From assembly GCA_947247005.1 (NCBI GenBank), contig OX365949.1, positions 4,908,001 to 4,972,000 of the forward strand: a stretch of 64,000 bases of DNA. Reading direction: 5' to 3'. Shown piece after piece: positions 45,081-58,809 of this stretch. This DNA is from Spisula solida. Taxonomy: Eukaryota > Mollusca > Bivalvia > Venerida > Mactridae. The first letter of the stretch is position 1. Every line of letters starts with the position of its first letter. The notes beneath the pieces are model-generated. The model did not search any database and was not told the DNA's origin. It worked only from the letters and a program-made list of their open reading frames with translations. The position numbers and the translations under genes were made by a program.

Positions 45081-46627
45081 CTTTCCAACTATTTTTCCAT
45101 AACAAATTGGTTATGAAATGTTCTTCCATGACAAATGTAATGTCGTTTAGACTGCCAGACAGTTATGTGGTCTTGTAGCTGGGGGGAAGCTTTAGTTCTT
45201 TACTATAACCGGCAATATATAACATTGATTTATATTCAAACATTGATATCCTATTCTCATTATTTGACATAAGCATAAACTACACCAACCGATAATATAT
45301 TTCGACCAAATTTATATCTAAAGCGAAGGCGCAGTAAACCAGCATAAAAGAACAACAATAAAGCGTACGGACTGTCGCATGGCAGTATGGATGGATAAGT
45401 AAAATCACAAATACGAGTGAAGTCAAATTGCTTCTTAATATGCATGTATATTCACTGAAAACAAACAGAAACTCTTAGCATGTTAATGGGCTATCTGAAC
45501 ATACCGAAATCACGACAATGCATCAACCTAACTATTTATGTAGACTTTAGCCAAAGATGAGGAGAGCGTAAATTGATATTCAATACAAATGGTATCCTAA
45601 GTGCTGATATTTAGAAACTGGACAAATATTCTTCTAGACAAGATAATGAGATCCCGGTAATTTAGATTCAATTATCGTTGTTTACCAATCATACTGATAC
45701 TTTCTTGCAGTAGTCGTATATCTTTATGCCTTGAAAACGCCAAGCTTGCCATTACTAAAGCATTTTATTTCTCTACAGCTGATAAATTGAATGTTTAAGC
45801 TCTAACATAATATATGAATGTCAGAAATACACTTTACAATGAACGGACCTAATACATTTCTCGAGAAAGACATGTAATTGCAGGTCTAAGGAAACCAACT
45901 TAGCGTTTTACGCAATGAATAATGTGCATTGTAAGGCGTATTTGATGTCAGCTTTTATTCCGAGTCACTGAAATGTAGTTATTCGGAGTCGTGAACAAGT
46001 CATTTTCTTTTCTGTGACCTTTAGTTAATCAGTTTTGTTAATTATAGAATAATAGAGGATAATTGTTAATTTTGGTGCCATAATGAATTTTACTTCACAA
46101 ATAGATCGCAGAAAATCTAAAATTAAAGTGAATAATAATAATAACGACTTTATTTATAGTGGATGACATATACTTGGTTCCAGACGAATTTTCAATATGT
46201 TTCACATCAACATGGGATATATACAATCATTTATAGGAATACATGATAATTATGATGAAAAAAAATATAACAGTACGATGTTAAGGTAATGGTTTAAAGT
46301 AATTATTATCGATTGCTTGAAAACTATAACATCTAACTTGAGTCCGACTTATTGACTGCGCATGCGTTCAACAGGACTCTGGGAAATCTTTGCACCTCGG
46401 GGTTACTTAAGGATACACACGATGAGCGGATATTAAATTTCAAGGTGTTATTTTTGTTTAATTGCATCTGTTAAATGTGCAAACATGAATCTTACATGTT
46501 TTAAATGTTTCTTCAACCTTTTCTATGTGGCGAACATAACTGTACATGATTAAAATATACGATGCATTTATCAAATCCCCTAAGGAACCTCGCTGATCTG
46601 GCCGGCGAAATTATTGACAGCGCAATG
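45081..46627. other. No gene seen
   Basis: AT-rich. Starts with the tail of the unit 1/unit 2 match (to about 45180). A short tract of ataataat near 46130 is low complexity. Confidence 0.4.
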
Positions 46628-47290
46628 TCATAATACGTATGCTAGGCTATGCTTTTTTATAGCTTCATTTCGGAACGTTATCACCATAATTCACCAATGT
46701 CTCGAAAACGGTTGCGATAACTGATAAAGCTTCTCATTCAATTTGTTTTAATGCAAACAAAGAATAAATTCAAAAATCAACGACTATTGATTTTATTTAA
46801 TTCCTACAAGACTGTACAATGGGAAAAGTGTAATTAAAATGATCAAACTATGCAATACGCATGGCCTCAAGGGAATCATGTCTACATTTGAGGCTACGCT
46901 TTCTTTATACCTTCGTTTCTAAACCTTATTACTCCAATTCACCAATGTCTCGAAAACGGTTGCGAATACTGATTAAGCTACTTACAATTTTTTTAAAGCA
47001 AACAAAGAATAAATTCATCAATCTACGACTATTGGTTTTATTAAATTCCAACAAGGCTGTACAATGGGAAAACTTTATATACATTGAACGATCAATGCAA
47101 TACACATGGCCGCAGAACTAATGTGGAAATGATCCATCGAATGATATAACAGTTCTGGGAGAAGCAGCTATAAATAACACGTTAAGGCAACGCTTTTTTC
47201 GCCTTGCTTCCGGACCTAAGGACTCTCTATTTATCGAAGTCCCAGAAACGGTTTGAAAATTGTTAACACTCAATAAAATTCAGTTTTTGG
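46628..47290. repeat. Diverged tandem repeat, period about 250 bp, two full and one partial copy
   Basis: ccaatgtctcgaaaacggtt occurs at 46695 and 46943, followed in both by gcaaacaaagaataaattca and then gctgtacaatgggaaaa-like words. A third start (ggcaacgctttttt, cagaaacggtttg) follows near 47187. The ORF at 46861-47121 spans one copy only. Confidence 0.7.
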
Positions 47291-48810
47291 GAGGCGTTTA
47301 AGCCTCTCATTACTACCATTGCCAATTTCTTAATACAAAATTAACCGCCTTTAGGCTGCTATGTGAATCCGCATTCAAGTAGTTCCAGAAACTGTCAACA
47401 TTCCCAATACTGCTACATATGTTTCTCCATTTTTTAAAACTGATTTAAGCCAATCAGCAGCATTTGTTTATTCTAAGATCAAAAGTTATTGTGAAACTGT
47501 TCGTTAAATCGATATTTTTGCAAAAAATCACTACACCGGCCGATACCGAACTTGTTTCATAAAACGAAAATGACGTGTTCATCAAATGTCCCGGCTGTAA
47601 AGCTATTTTTAGAAACTTCAGACTACGGTCAAGTGATGGTTTTATCAATGAATCGTATACGGTCTGCAAAGTACTGTTATGCAATCATATGGTGTCGCTG
47701 TACTAGCTAGCCGCTTTCTATAGACTGTCTCACGCTGTGAGGGAAGTGATTACAAGACGGTACTGTAGAATCTGATAAATAGGCGCGTAGTATTATTTTA
47801 AAGCCACTTTTGATATACGCATTCAATACACGTATTACATATAAATTAATATGCACCTTTTAACAATTATTTAGATACCCCACATGCCTATATAGTCACA
47901 TATACCTATTTTGACATTGAAGACAAGATCGGCAGTAAGAAAACGAACAGTAAACGTGTAAAGTCGGTTTAAGCTTTAGTAGCAGCAACCAGATCGCCTC
48001 CTACTGTACTCTCAGTGCTTTGATTAAACAAACACTTGATTCAAAAGATACTTCATTTTAACTATTTAATACAATGCTGTGTATTAAATTACATAAACTG
48101 TAGATAGTATCCACACAATGAATAAGCATAGCCTGTCTAATATATCAGGGCATCATGCTGAGAACATATTAGTTGAGTCCATGCTATCACCTTTACTACC
48201 TTGCAGTAATCTTCGACAACACCGTGTGCCTGTGGTTATGTAACATACATTGACTTATTACGAGACCTTATCCTAGGAATGCATTTATTCATAAATACGG
48301 ACATGAATTGCGTAATATATTCTAACGCCTCTGTGAATCGACGATATTGCTGAATGGAGACCAACATCGTGAAACTTCGGCTCGTCTTTAAGCAAACTGA
48401 ACCAGTCTTAGGAAAACTATTATTCGTTATACCTCGGCCATTTACGCTTTCTTCAGTAAAACTCCGACCAAGGCATCACCAAGGAAAATAAGTATATCGA
48501 AAAACAGAGATTTCGTTTACGGCGACTGTTTCATTGGCTAACGTGTACTGGTAAGGGATCAAAATATGCGGCGATATGTATCAGCGCGTAAATAGAACGA
48601 GATATAGTAAAATCAAAGCGCTGTGAAGAGCGTATACATATCTACATGTTTTTATCGTCACTTCGTTATGAATATCGTGGCACCCGTCATAAGAAAGGCA
48701 GTATGTGTAACTGTGAACAACACCTATCAAATACACTGAGCAATTTTATCAACGACCTTCTTTCTAATGCACAATTTAGACTCTGCAGTCTACATTGATA
48801 GCGAACAATA
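47291..48810. other. No gene seen
   Basis: AT-rich with short chance ORFs. A small inverted pair gaggcgtttaagcctc near 47291 is visible. Confidence 0.35.
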
Positions 48811-48830
48811 CGCAGGCCGTAAGGCCTGCG
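48811..48830. repeat. Perfect GC-rich hairpin with gtaa loop
   Basis: Arms cgcaggcc and ggcctgcg flank gtaa, a GNRA-type loop if transcribed. Isolated in AT-rich sequence, with no following T-run. Comparable to 2285-2309. Confidence 0.6.
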
Positions 48831-50021
48831 GATGTCTTTCCGCTTTACGATAACACATGTCACGTGATTTGGTCAGAGTTCGAATTCACTAATGGATTTG
48901 GAAATTTGTGTTTAAATCCCGCACTGAAGCAAAGATACTGAAAAATGGCTGCCAATAGAATAACAAAAAAATTTAAAATGCGATATTCGGCAGCTCTTTT
49001 ATTTTTTAATGATGTTTAAAAATATTCCAAAAACTAGCGTAGGCCCCTGTCTAGAAAAGAAAATATAATAATTATCAGTCTTCCATGGTTGCTGTGCAAC
49101 CCATCTTTTAGATGGGGAGGGCTATTTCCTAAATGTTTGGAAACAAAAAAGACAGCCATTTTTCGCCCGCTTCGGAAGGAAATTTTAACATTTTCAGTGC
49201 ATAAACGATGCTACAAACTATTATGAGACACATGATTACTCTGATATAACGAAGTAAGTCGAGCGGGAATCGTTCATATGTGCGAAATATCAACCAATCT
49301 TAAGAAAATCTAATAAAAACGACACATGTTCCGGTTACTTCCCTTTGCAATACAATGAGTATAAAGTCCGTTTCGGGTCTTTACGTATCCGGACCGGACT
49401 GATAATTCCACATCGTAGTTGTAGGTTATTGTAAAGAAAGTAAAACGAATGCATTTTCGTAATTCCTCGCCGAGATGTAATAAAAAATCCCTCCAAAATC
49501 GTCAACAAATGTAAAAATATTCGCGGGATAAAGGTCGCGAAAACTAATAACATGTTGTTGCTGTTCTCATTGGATACAATAAAACCCGGAATTTTCCGTC
49601 TAAAATCTTTTATATTTTGACGATTTGCAACAGGATTTATTTAACAAGAAAAGGTGATTAAGATTAAAGATGTTTGATATTTAATCGTAATATGATTAAT
49701 TGAAATGAAAATAGCCTTTTCTCTTGAACAAAAGTACTGTCTGATATACTCATGCAACCCTTTACTGTATAAAAAAGGTAAAATATCAAATTAGGCCTAT
49801 TTGAAATCAGTTGTTATTTGTGTTTATATATAAGTATGCATTTTAAGTTAGTTACCCCTGATTTAAGTAGACCTAGAATTAAACAAATTGAAAAACGTGC
49901 TATATCCACGGACAGATATATTTTCATTTTGATCGGGCTGACAAATGTTCATTCGGACTGACAAACGATAGCAGGTTCGTATCGTCCTTCGTTACTTCCT
50001 ACCCAATATTTCGTATCATAC
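48831..50021. other. No gene seen
   Basis: A hairpin-like cccatcttttagatggg lies near 49100. The minus-strand ORF at 49335-49553 has no recognisable domain. Confidence 0.35.
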
Positions 50022-50094
50022 CGCTATCGAGCGCTTTCTTGTGCAACGGACCGCTTCTGTAGGTTGCATAGACGTAGGAAAGCGCTCGGTAGCG
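50022..50094. repeat. Inverted repeat, 17-bp arms with one mismatch
   Basis: cgctatcgagcgctttc at 50022-50038 pairs with gaaagcgctcggtagcg at 50078-50094 across 39 bases. GC-rich relative to the flanks. Confidence 0.7.
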
Positions 50095-51929
50095 CCTTTT
50101 GGAAACGGGCTCCAGCCGGTCCGTAACTTTGTAACCGAACATTTTATTGTAAAGTTATGCATCATCAAAAAAATCCAGTACTAGATGAGCATGTTACAAA
50201 TAATGTAGGTCCGCTAAAATATGCTGTGCATTAGTTCATATTATGCTATATCTTAAAATTTTCATGATAAATGGGTATGCCCTGCAAAAACTTGTGATAA
50301 CGTTATAAAAATTCAACAATGTAATTTGTAGATATAATTTATAGCGTAATGTTGTTTAAACGTTACATTATCTGATCAGTGAAGCTGTGTCAATGCTGGC
50401 GTAGCAGCTATTAGTTTCCATTTTCACGCCATTTCACTTGCTGATTTCACGAAGCTCCAACTTGTTAGATATCCAACTTTAACATTGATTATGGTGGAAA
50501 TATTTGAGGTGTAGAATTCAACTTTAAATAGAATGTTATGTCGACAGTTCAACACCCGTTAAGCAAGCAGTGTACGTGGGTTGTCCCAGAATAGCGTATA
50601 ATCGCGTTATATCATGAGAACTATCAAGTAGTGTATGTCGAAATTATCATAGACCTTTAGAGAATTTATTTCTTGAAATACCAGCAAAATTTCATTACAC
50701 ATTATCTAAAAACCTACAAATTATGTACACTTTACGAACGCAAGGTGAAGTCGGGCGCGCCACAGAACGTCAACGTCAACACTCGCCTACGACGTCATGC
50801 TATCACAATTCTCCAAAGTACTTCCCTTCGTGAGCTACACACTTTTAATATTATATGCCGATGTTGTAATAAACTATTTGATAATTTATTTCTTTATATA
50901 CTATCAAAACTTCATTATTCGCTTTTTAAAATGGACAACTTGAGTTGACGATTTGTGCGGATAGTGTAGGAAACCATCTGGTGTAAGTTTTTGCTCAGCT
51001 CGGTCGGTCTGCGCTACTTCGTTCCCCTGTCCTCCTGTGCCGTTTAAAAACAGCTACCTAATTACGCTGCTGTATTGTGCAGTTGATTCTACCTCATAAA
51101 TCGTCTGTCCTGGTTTTATACTACGCTACTCACTGTATAACGCAATGCTTAGAAAACGACAATCGCTCCATAGCGTCGTCTGAAGTCATACATTTTTATA
51201 CTCTGATCATAATAACGTTGTTATATTACGCCATAAACCCGCCATACACGACGTCGTTACTACGAAACCTAACGCAGCAACTAGCCAAAACATTTCAACT
51301 ACGCTTCTATATTTTTTGTCTGGATGTTGCTAATAGTACTTAAGTATTATTGCCAATAAATATGTTAATTCATTTCTGAAATATATATTTTTCCGCTGAC
51401 GCACCTACCGTTACCATGGATTACAAATCTTCCATTTCTCATATGCAATGTCTGCTGATAAAAAATAAATACCTTAAATATATGTGGATTAGTAACTTGT
51501 AGAAATGCACATGCACAATTTCAAAGTTGTGCAATATGATGGACTAAATAAAATACGCTATTTTGGGACACCACACGTATATGGGTAGTAGGTCTAAACG
51601 AAGTATGATCAACTAATAACTGTGTTATGCTCTTATTAGTTTTATTCAGTCGGGAGTAGCAACTTAAACTTAATCTTTTTGCAATGTTTCACTACCTTTT
51701 TATTACAGCGGCGTCCGGGCAAATGCTAGTGATCTAACGCGTAAAATGACGTCGACGTTAGAACTCCATAGGAAGGTGCATTGGCAAATATGTACACGTG
51801 TTAGTGTTAAAGAATAGTATTCAGAATACTAAAGGGTAGTTATTTTCTTAATATGAATAAGTAGGTCCTTTGAAATGTGATCGACAAATTAATAAATGTT
51901 TAAATCTGAATATAAATGACTTTGAGAGC
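50095..51929. other. No gene seen
   Basis: Two 88-91 codon ORFs (50673, 51077) show no domain and no paralog in the window. I see nothing else to support. Confidence 0.35.
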
Positions 51930-52120
51930 CTTTGTACTGTTGAAACTAGGTTATTCAGCTAGGCATTCACCTTTTTGATTTTTTAAACTAGGTAATTCAG
52001 CTTTTGACAGCGGGGACTAGGGCGGTTATTTTCTCGTTCAGTTATGTGTTGAGCATTGTGCCGTGTAATTGCGGTATGTGTATATATGATATGTTTATGT
52101 TTTCTGTGCTCGCTGATTAA
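51930..52120. repeat. Dispersed repeat, copy 6
   Basis: gttgaaactaggttattcag and cattcacctttttg units precede ttttctcgttcagttatgtg and gagcattgtgccgtgtaatt. Confidence 0.55.
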
Positions 52121-53639
52121 ATTTGTTATTGTATTATATGTTTGAACACTATTTCGTTTTGTTCCTTCTAACACATGTATTAACCACCACATAAAATATG
52201 TGTAGACAATAACGAGTAATAAGAACGTTGTAAGCATTTCGTCGTTAAATATATTTTGATTGCCCCTCATATTCCAATTCATTGTTTGTGTTGGGTTCAA
52301 GGCATCTTGACTATAAGATTATGTATATATATATATTGTATATATATTCAACCTCGGTAATAATAAGACATGTGTAAATGACTGTAGCCAGCATCTCCAG
52401 ATTTGACTATGTATTATATTCTTACTTACTACTTCCCATATAGATGTAAATAGAAACATAATGTTATATATAGTTATGTGTGAATGCGCGACAGCGTACT
52501 GTTTTCAACTTATTAGAAAGAAAAAAATAAATACATGTATACTTATTGAGGCTAGTTAAGTCGGTGATCTTTACGTCGTCGACTCAAAACTATTTTGTGC
52601 AATCTAAAAAATCGTCTAATATAATGAGCTATCTAATGCACCCATTGTTGTCTTAATTGAATAATCTGTTACGCAGTTTGCGAGTCACAACTTCCTAGTC
52701 TGAGTTAATATTATCTTTTTGCGCTGACTCATCAATTTTCAGTTTTCTTTGTGCGATATCGCACTATAATTCTAACATATGTCAAACAACTAATCAAAAA
52801 CGCATTTCGTCATGTGATATGACACAAAAATTCTTCATATGACGTCATTGCTTAGTCAAAGGTCAAATTAGAACGGAACATGCTCAATTATACGAGGGTC
52901 AGTCAAATAAAAGTCAGTCATGGTATTTTATTTAAAATGTCCTTACCGTTTTATTTTCTATTAAGTATCGTCAAATATAATCCCCTGAGGATTTTCAAAT
53001 GGATTCCGATGCCGGCTATATGTTTTCAAATATTATTGCAAAGCAACTAACGAACATCACTAAGGGGGTCGGTATTCGCGTTTGCGACAGATATATAATC
53101 AAAGTACTGAAGTACTGATACTGGGGGAAATCGCAATTCTTGGTAATATTTTCACCTATAATGATAATGAATTTCAAAAAAGATATGAATAATTATTGTG
53201 ACAAGGTTTCTTGGACGCAATAGCAACTGACGCATTTAAACCACACCACAGCGGATCTGTCACAATACTAGAACTCATGAAGGCAATACCCTAGTTCTGA
53301 GTAATACATGTATATCACAGTGTGTGTTCGATTCACCGTGATTTCCGTGTTTTACTCACATTATAAGATGCTCGTTAAATGAAGTATCAAACATCGAATG
53401 TGCCCGTGAACATCAACACTTACCATATCGCAGGTCAGACTTGCATAATGAATAGAATAAAAACATTATATTTTGTTAAAACGTTTCCGCGCGAATTATT
53501 CTGATGGTAGTAAACCAAAAGAATATGAAATAGGATAGTGAATGAATGGGCACAGTAAAATAAAAATCCAGTGTCTAAAAACTACACAAAGTCATAACTC
53601 TTCAGTTGCAAATATAAATTATAAAACGACCGGACAGGG
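52121..53639. other. No gene; isolated mariner-type terminus near 52893
   Basis: tacgagggtcagtcaaataa near 52893 is a mariner-style end without a partner. 52945-53090 repeats the words seen near 25290 and 25721. A TA-rich tract lies at 52324-52348. Confidence 0.4.
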
Positions 53640-54115
53640 TATGATTAGCGAGAACTAATAAAACAGGGGTCGAAACGTAAATACGCGTTATGGTCTAGAC
53701 TTTCGGTGGGAAAATTGTATACACGTCAACTCGGCGCTCGGAAAAACTATTTTGCTGATAATCTGCGGTAACTTAATGGTTCAAACGTCGATCAATACTA
53801 TTTACATGGGCGCAAGAAAATGATAAAAAAACTAGTAACTAAAAACTAACAGAGTCCTTATTCCATAAATCTACCTGCATACGAACTTGATAGAGTACGA
53901 ATAGCGCGAACGAAAAAGATTGGGACGAAACACACATTACTGATTTGGTCTCGGTTTTCGGCGGGGAACTATTTATGTAACAATTCTGGGAAAAGGGTTG
54001 TTCTAGCGGTAGACTCAAAATATTTAGCTGAATATCTCTGGTAAGTAAATGGATGAAACGTAGATCAATACTATCAACAAATGCAAAATATTGTAAATAG
54101 TGACAAATAATTAAG
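53640..54115. repeat. Diverged tandem duplication, about 260-273 bp offset
   Basis: tagcgagaac near 53645 and tagcgcgaac near 53901 begin similar stretches. Later gtcgatcaatactat near 53787 matches gtagatcaatactat near 54060. The ORF at 53839-54120 covers the second copy only. Confidence 0.5.
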
Positions 54116-55129
54116 CACACGTTAGGTTAGGAGTTTCTAGCTAAACTATAATATGAATGTTAAAACCATGAACTATGTAAAGTTTGTCTGCTCAACGAGT
54201 TACTTTTAACAGTGACATTTTTAACGTCCCTCAAAAATCATTAGTCATTTTACAGCGCGTAGGATTTTTTTCGCACAAATACATTAAGTCATCGACAAAA
54301 ACTTTCAAAAAGTTCACACACTATAAACAAATGAAAATTAATACAATTAATATAAACAAATTTTCTTTAAAATGGTTGAAAATGACGATATTTGTTTATA
54401 TTTGCTGGAACTAGTTTCTTGCTCAGGTGGATTGGTTGTGGAGAAATTACATCGTTAAAATCATAGTGATTTCTGAGATGGTATGTAATACGAATACTGC
54501 GGTTCCCCCAGTAAAAACTGTTGTAAATTCAACGGCTTATTGCTTATTGCGACTAATACGTGTATCACAGCATATATAAACCAGTAGTGAGAAAGTATTG
54601 ATTTGCCAGTATTTAGTGAAAGTATCATATCCGAATCTTTTCAGCGCTTTTTCCCGAAAAATAAAAAGATAATTAAATAGTTAAGCGATGACGTATATAA
54701 CAGAACTACGGTTGCAAAAAGAATACAAAATCAGCGCTAAATCCACAAAATCACAGTCAGTAATGACTTTCCTGAGACGTACAGTAGAACAAATGTATAT
54801 AGTACTACATAAACAAATAAATGGGAACAAATTGGTGTGATCAAAGGAATATCACGAATACAAATGTCGGAGCCTGAGTAGGTGGCCCCTAGATGGTTCA
54901 CCTAACAGTGCAAACAAAAATATTATATACGACATTTTACTTTATTTGACCTCCAATGGTTTTCGGAAATGGTTTATTTCCGATGGAAGATAATAGGTTG
55001 TCGGCCTGTATTAACAGCAACGAACAAATTCCATCATTGAAAGTGCACATTCAAGTTCTGTAGGACTATTTAATAGTTTGATCTTTTAACTTAATTACCA
55101 GACACTTTGAGGTCTTTGAAACATTATTA
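54116..55129. other. No gene; end of unit 2
   Basis: 54710-54790 resembles 25860-25930 (aaaatcagcgctaaatcc against aaaatcagcactaaatcc). Nothing coding is supported. Confidence 0.4.
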
Positions 55130-55995
55130 TAAATAAATTGTGCAATAGTCACAATGATATTTCAATAGTCATGAATATAAGCAAAAAATGCTTTTATGTG
55201 ATGGAATATTTAGATTATGTTACGAATGAATCGGAAGTGATACGACCAAAATAACATTTCCAAAATATCTACGATGTCTAGGTGCAGTTATATAGAATAC
55301 ATCTCAATTTTATCTGGTGAATTTATCTCATCTCGATTAACATTTAGAACTGCTTTTAAACGGATTGCTCTGTTGTAACGTCAGCAATGTATCGGGCTTT
55401 AAATAATAGTGTTTGTCATTTTAAGCTTCAAATGCATTAATTATCCGATACCATCTACTTTGTCTGGAAAGATTCCTTAAAAAGTTATGACATTGACGCT
55501 ATTAAATACTATTGAATTACATGCGTATGCTTACTTAATCTGAACTGACACTTTTTGCGTATGTCGGCTGATTATTGACATGTATTCTAAAGAAACTTTT
55601 ACGTAATGTAACGATCCGTTGGTGCGTTCTTTGATTAGATATACTGTCATACTTACATAAAATACTATTAATGAACAACTTCTTAACCTATCCAAATAGC
55701 TACTTACGTGTTATGGTTTTGTCGAATGAATCAACGGTTTCATACAAAATCCATCAAGACGGCTGTTTTCCTACGCATCGTTTTTCATTGAAACATAAAC
55801 GTACTACCGACGTTGTAACTTATTTACTGATTTAATCGTATGATCATGATATGCGATATTGCAGAATCCTTTGGATTGACATTAGAAAGTTAGACTGAAG
55901 TGCTGATGTTTGAACATTGGCCGATATCAGTTCTTCAAAATACTTTTATCGGAAATGCACACCGAAAGTTGCGAGAAAAAAAGATATGACACAAC

Positions 55996-56100
55996 TATAT
56001 ACCATTGTGAACATGTTTCACCATTAACAACATATACCATAGTGAACATGTTTCACCATTAACAACATATACCATAGTGAACATGTTTCACCGTTAACAA
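55996..56100. repeat. 35-bp tandem triplication, unit 3 only
   Basis: tataccat(a/t)gtgaacatg occurs three times with 35-bp spacing. Units 1 (near 2151) and 2 (near 27590) have a single copy at the matching place, so the expansion followed the unit duplication. Confidence 0.85.
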
Positions 56101-56439
56101 ATGTTGCTGCTTGTACAATGTTTCCTCACTGAACAAGTCGTATCAGCATTTTGATGGGTCGATAGATTGTCTTGTCTTATTTGTCACAAATGTAATATCA
56201 ACTCATTATAACAGTAAAATATGATAGACCAATGTCACAAAGAGGTATTTGAAAGCTTTCCTTGTTGGTCAATACTACACCGATACTAAAGTACTCATTA
56301 ATACCATTTACCTAAACCAGACAAAGTTAACAACATGTGGTTAGCGTAGAGTACAATTAATGATATAAAAAGTACGCCATCTTCTTGGTATAACTCCGAG
56401 AAAAAGTCTTGTTAAGGAACACTTAGCAACAAACACCGG

Positions 56440-56780
56440 ATGACCAAATATTGAATTTGACATATATTTTGTTGACATGTTCCTTGTGACCAAGCTTAAT
56501 AAAGATTAGGTCCAAAATGTGACATTTAGTTACTACACAAGGTTTGTCTATGATTTGACCTTGTGACAAAATTTTTAACCCCATTTCGCCCAATATCGAA
56601 CTTGACCTTGATCTTGCTGAGATGATCATTGTGACCGGTTTTTATAATGATTAGGTCAAAATTGTGACCAGTAATAACTGCTCAATGTTTTTTTTCATTT
56701 GGCCTTGTGACCTAGTTTTTTACACGGATGACCCAATATCGAACTTAACCAAGTTTGATTGCTTGGAAGTACATTCGCAC
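56440..56780. repeat. Degenerate repeat of ttgtgacc/aagattaggtc type
   Basis: Several loose copies of ttgtgacc, aagattaggtc and accaatatcgaac-like words. The same family appears at 58575-58760. I recognise this style from mollusc genomes; class unknown. Confidence 0.5.
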
Positions 56781-57881
56781 TCCGAAGAAATACGTTGACG
56801 AGACACGTTGTCTTATAATATGGTGAAGTATTATTATGCTGAAAGAATTGAGGTAAGAATTTATTCATGTTTGGTTTTTTGTTCTAACGTAATGTGATTT
56901 CTTTCTGATGTGGGTTTGATAAATGTTTAGCGAGTTTCAAGGGTTCGTTTTAAAACATTTTGTTCTCGGGGTCGGATAATATGAGTAAATGGAATTGTAT
57001 TTCATTTAACTTGTTCACATTGTTGTTGATCTTGTTCTGCATCTATGGAAGGCCGGTGTCGTCTAATGTATGACTATGTGTCTAGACTATGGAAGGCCAG
57101 TGTTGTATTATGTATAACTATGTAAAGATATTTCTGTGTATCACTACGACTGTTGTATGAATAGCATTACGGATATATATTGTATTGTAACGCAGGCTAT
57201 CATTTTATAATGTATAATATTAATGTATGTGATGTGAGCTGCAGTTATTTAAATATGTGTGACTTTGTATATATACTTTCATTTCATCCATCATCAATAA
57301 ATGTTTTACTAGATGTTTAACGAAGATATCAGTGACTATGGTCGATGACTAAATATTGTGCACGCTATGACATATCATATTATATTTGGGACCGTACGTA
57401 TGGTATAGTGTTCCCGGGGTTATCTCCCCTACTAATTATCATTTATGGTATTGACGATGTGTTGTTTATTTTAGATGATACATTATTACCTGGTGAAGAG
57501 AATTTACCTGACCGTTGAAACGTCGTCAGACGAACTCTTTTATCTACCGGAAGTGTTGATTACTGGTTTGCCACCGGAAGTACCTAACCGGTGTGGCCTT
57601 TGAATTACTGGAGAGTGTATACGATCCATGCCATTTAATCCGAGGACGGACCTTTCATAAGGACAGCGAACACCCCATCTCTACAAGGGAGAACCATTCT
57701 TTGGAATTTATATCGATTGGACGTACTGCAGGATTCGTATATACTACCTTCAGATAAATAAATTGTCATTGATTTTGAACCAAGTGGAGGAACATTGGAA
57801 CTATTGAACTCGTGTGAAGTGTAAAGTGATTGTGTTCATATAATATTAGTATACGTTTCCTTTCGTCTTTCATTCATCATA
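56781..57881. other. Unassigned block private to unit 3
   Basis: Absent from units 1 and 2. Includes a doubled ctatggaaggcc(g/a)gtgt near 57044 and 57091, and a GC-richer part at about 57410-57760 with two accggaagt words. It could be LTR-derived, but no TG..CA ends, primer site or coding frame were found. Confidence 0.35.
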
Positions 57882-58475
57882 TATATGAGCCGTTCTCTAG
57901 GAAAACCGGGCTTAGTGACATTGTATGAGTAATCTGTGTAATAAGGTTAAGAAACCCTCTTCAATGACAAAAATGTCATGCTCTTTGATTTTAGTTTAAG
58001 TTCTTGGATAATATAGAACTATGTCTTAGATTTATTTTTTCTCATGAATCATGTTAAAATATCTTCTGTCGTTGCTATGGTAACCAATCCCTGCAGAGTA
58101 TTCATATTAAGAAAAAGACAGGTTAGTGGTTGAAAACAGTAGCTACGTTTCACTAAAAGCTAATATTCACGATTTAGATACATTTTATTTAAAAAAGAAT
58201 AAACACTGAAATTCAAAAATGTGATACAATTTTGTATAGTTTACGTAAGAACTCGTCAAATACATGTACTAGATTTATGAACTTCTTGTTAACGTAACGC
58301 CAAATAACCTTTGAATGACGTTTACGACGTCACTAACAAAGTAGGGGAGTGGTTGGTTTTAAAAGTATGTAACTTTGTAATTTGATGTTAAATTTTGCTC
58401 AAAGTTTCAGAAACTGTTTTTCATGATTTACATATTTTTGTCACTAAACCCGGTTTTCCTGGAGAACGGCTCATG
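57882..58475. mobile_element. MITE with about 37-bp terminal inverted repeats
   Basis: atgagccgttctctaggaaa at the left is mirrored by tttcctggagaacggctcat at the right, with two or three mismatches along about 37 bases. Best preserved of the family also seen near 22877, 23085 and 36307. No transposase ORF. Confidence 0.75.
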
Positions 58476-58559
58476 TATTTGTCATTTGTTTGTTTATCTG
58501 TATATAAACTTGTTTAATTTATGTGTTGTTCTGTTTGAGTTTGACTGTTTTGTCTGCCT

Positions 58560-58760
58560 TTTGCCCGGCCGTCTTGTTACAACGAACTTGATATAGATTT
58601 TGTTGAGATGATCTTTGTTACCAAGTTTTATAAAGATTAGGCCATAATTGTGACCTCTAGTGTCTACACAAGCCAATTGTTGACGGACGAATGGACGACG
58701 GTCGACGGACGTAGAGTGATCACAAAACCTCACTCTGTCACTTTGTGACAGGTGAGCTAA
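58560..58760. repeat. ttgtgacc-type repeat ending in a hairpin
   Basis: gacggacgaatggacgacgg leads to a hairpin, ctcactctgtcac (58729-58741) with gtgacaggtgag (58745-58756), and then ctaaaa. The ORF at 58494-58772 crosses it and is incidental. Related to 56440-56780. Confidence 0.6.
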
Positions 58761-58809
58761 AACAGCATTCACTTCTCTTCGCTAAATTATTCAGCTCGCC
58801 ATTTTGGTT

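Larger units (their letters stand above)
26330..55100. repeat. Tandem segmental unit 2 (diverged)
   Basis: Repeats unit 1 landmarks in order: 26334-26460, 27060-27725, 27725-27960, 28100-30150, 30300-30650, 32480-34480, 34480-36400, 42300-44500 and 44850-45180. It lacks the unit 1 gypsy and SINE insertions and the 5870-6320 landmark. It has its own insertions: 26463-27000, 34484-35228, and the long stretch 36760-42300, whose matches in unit 1 I could not find. Borders approximate. Confidence 0.6.
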
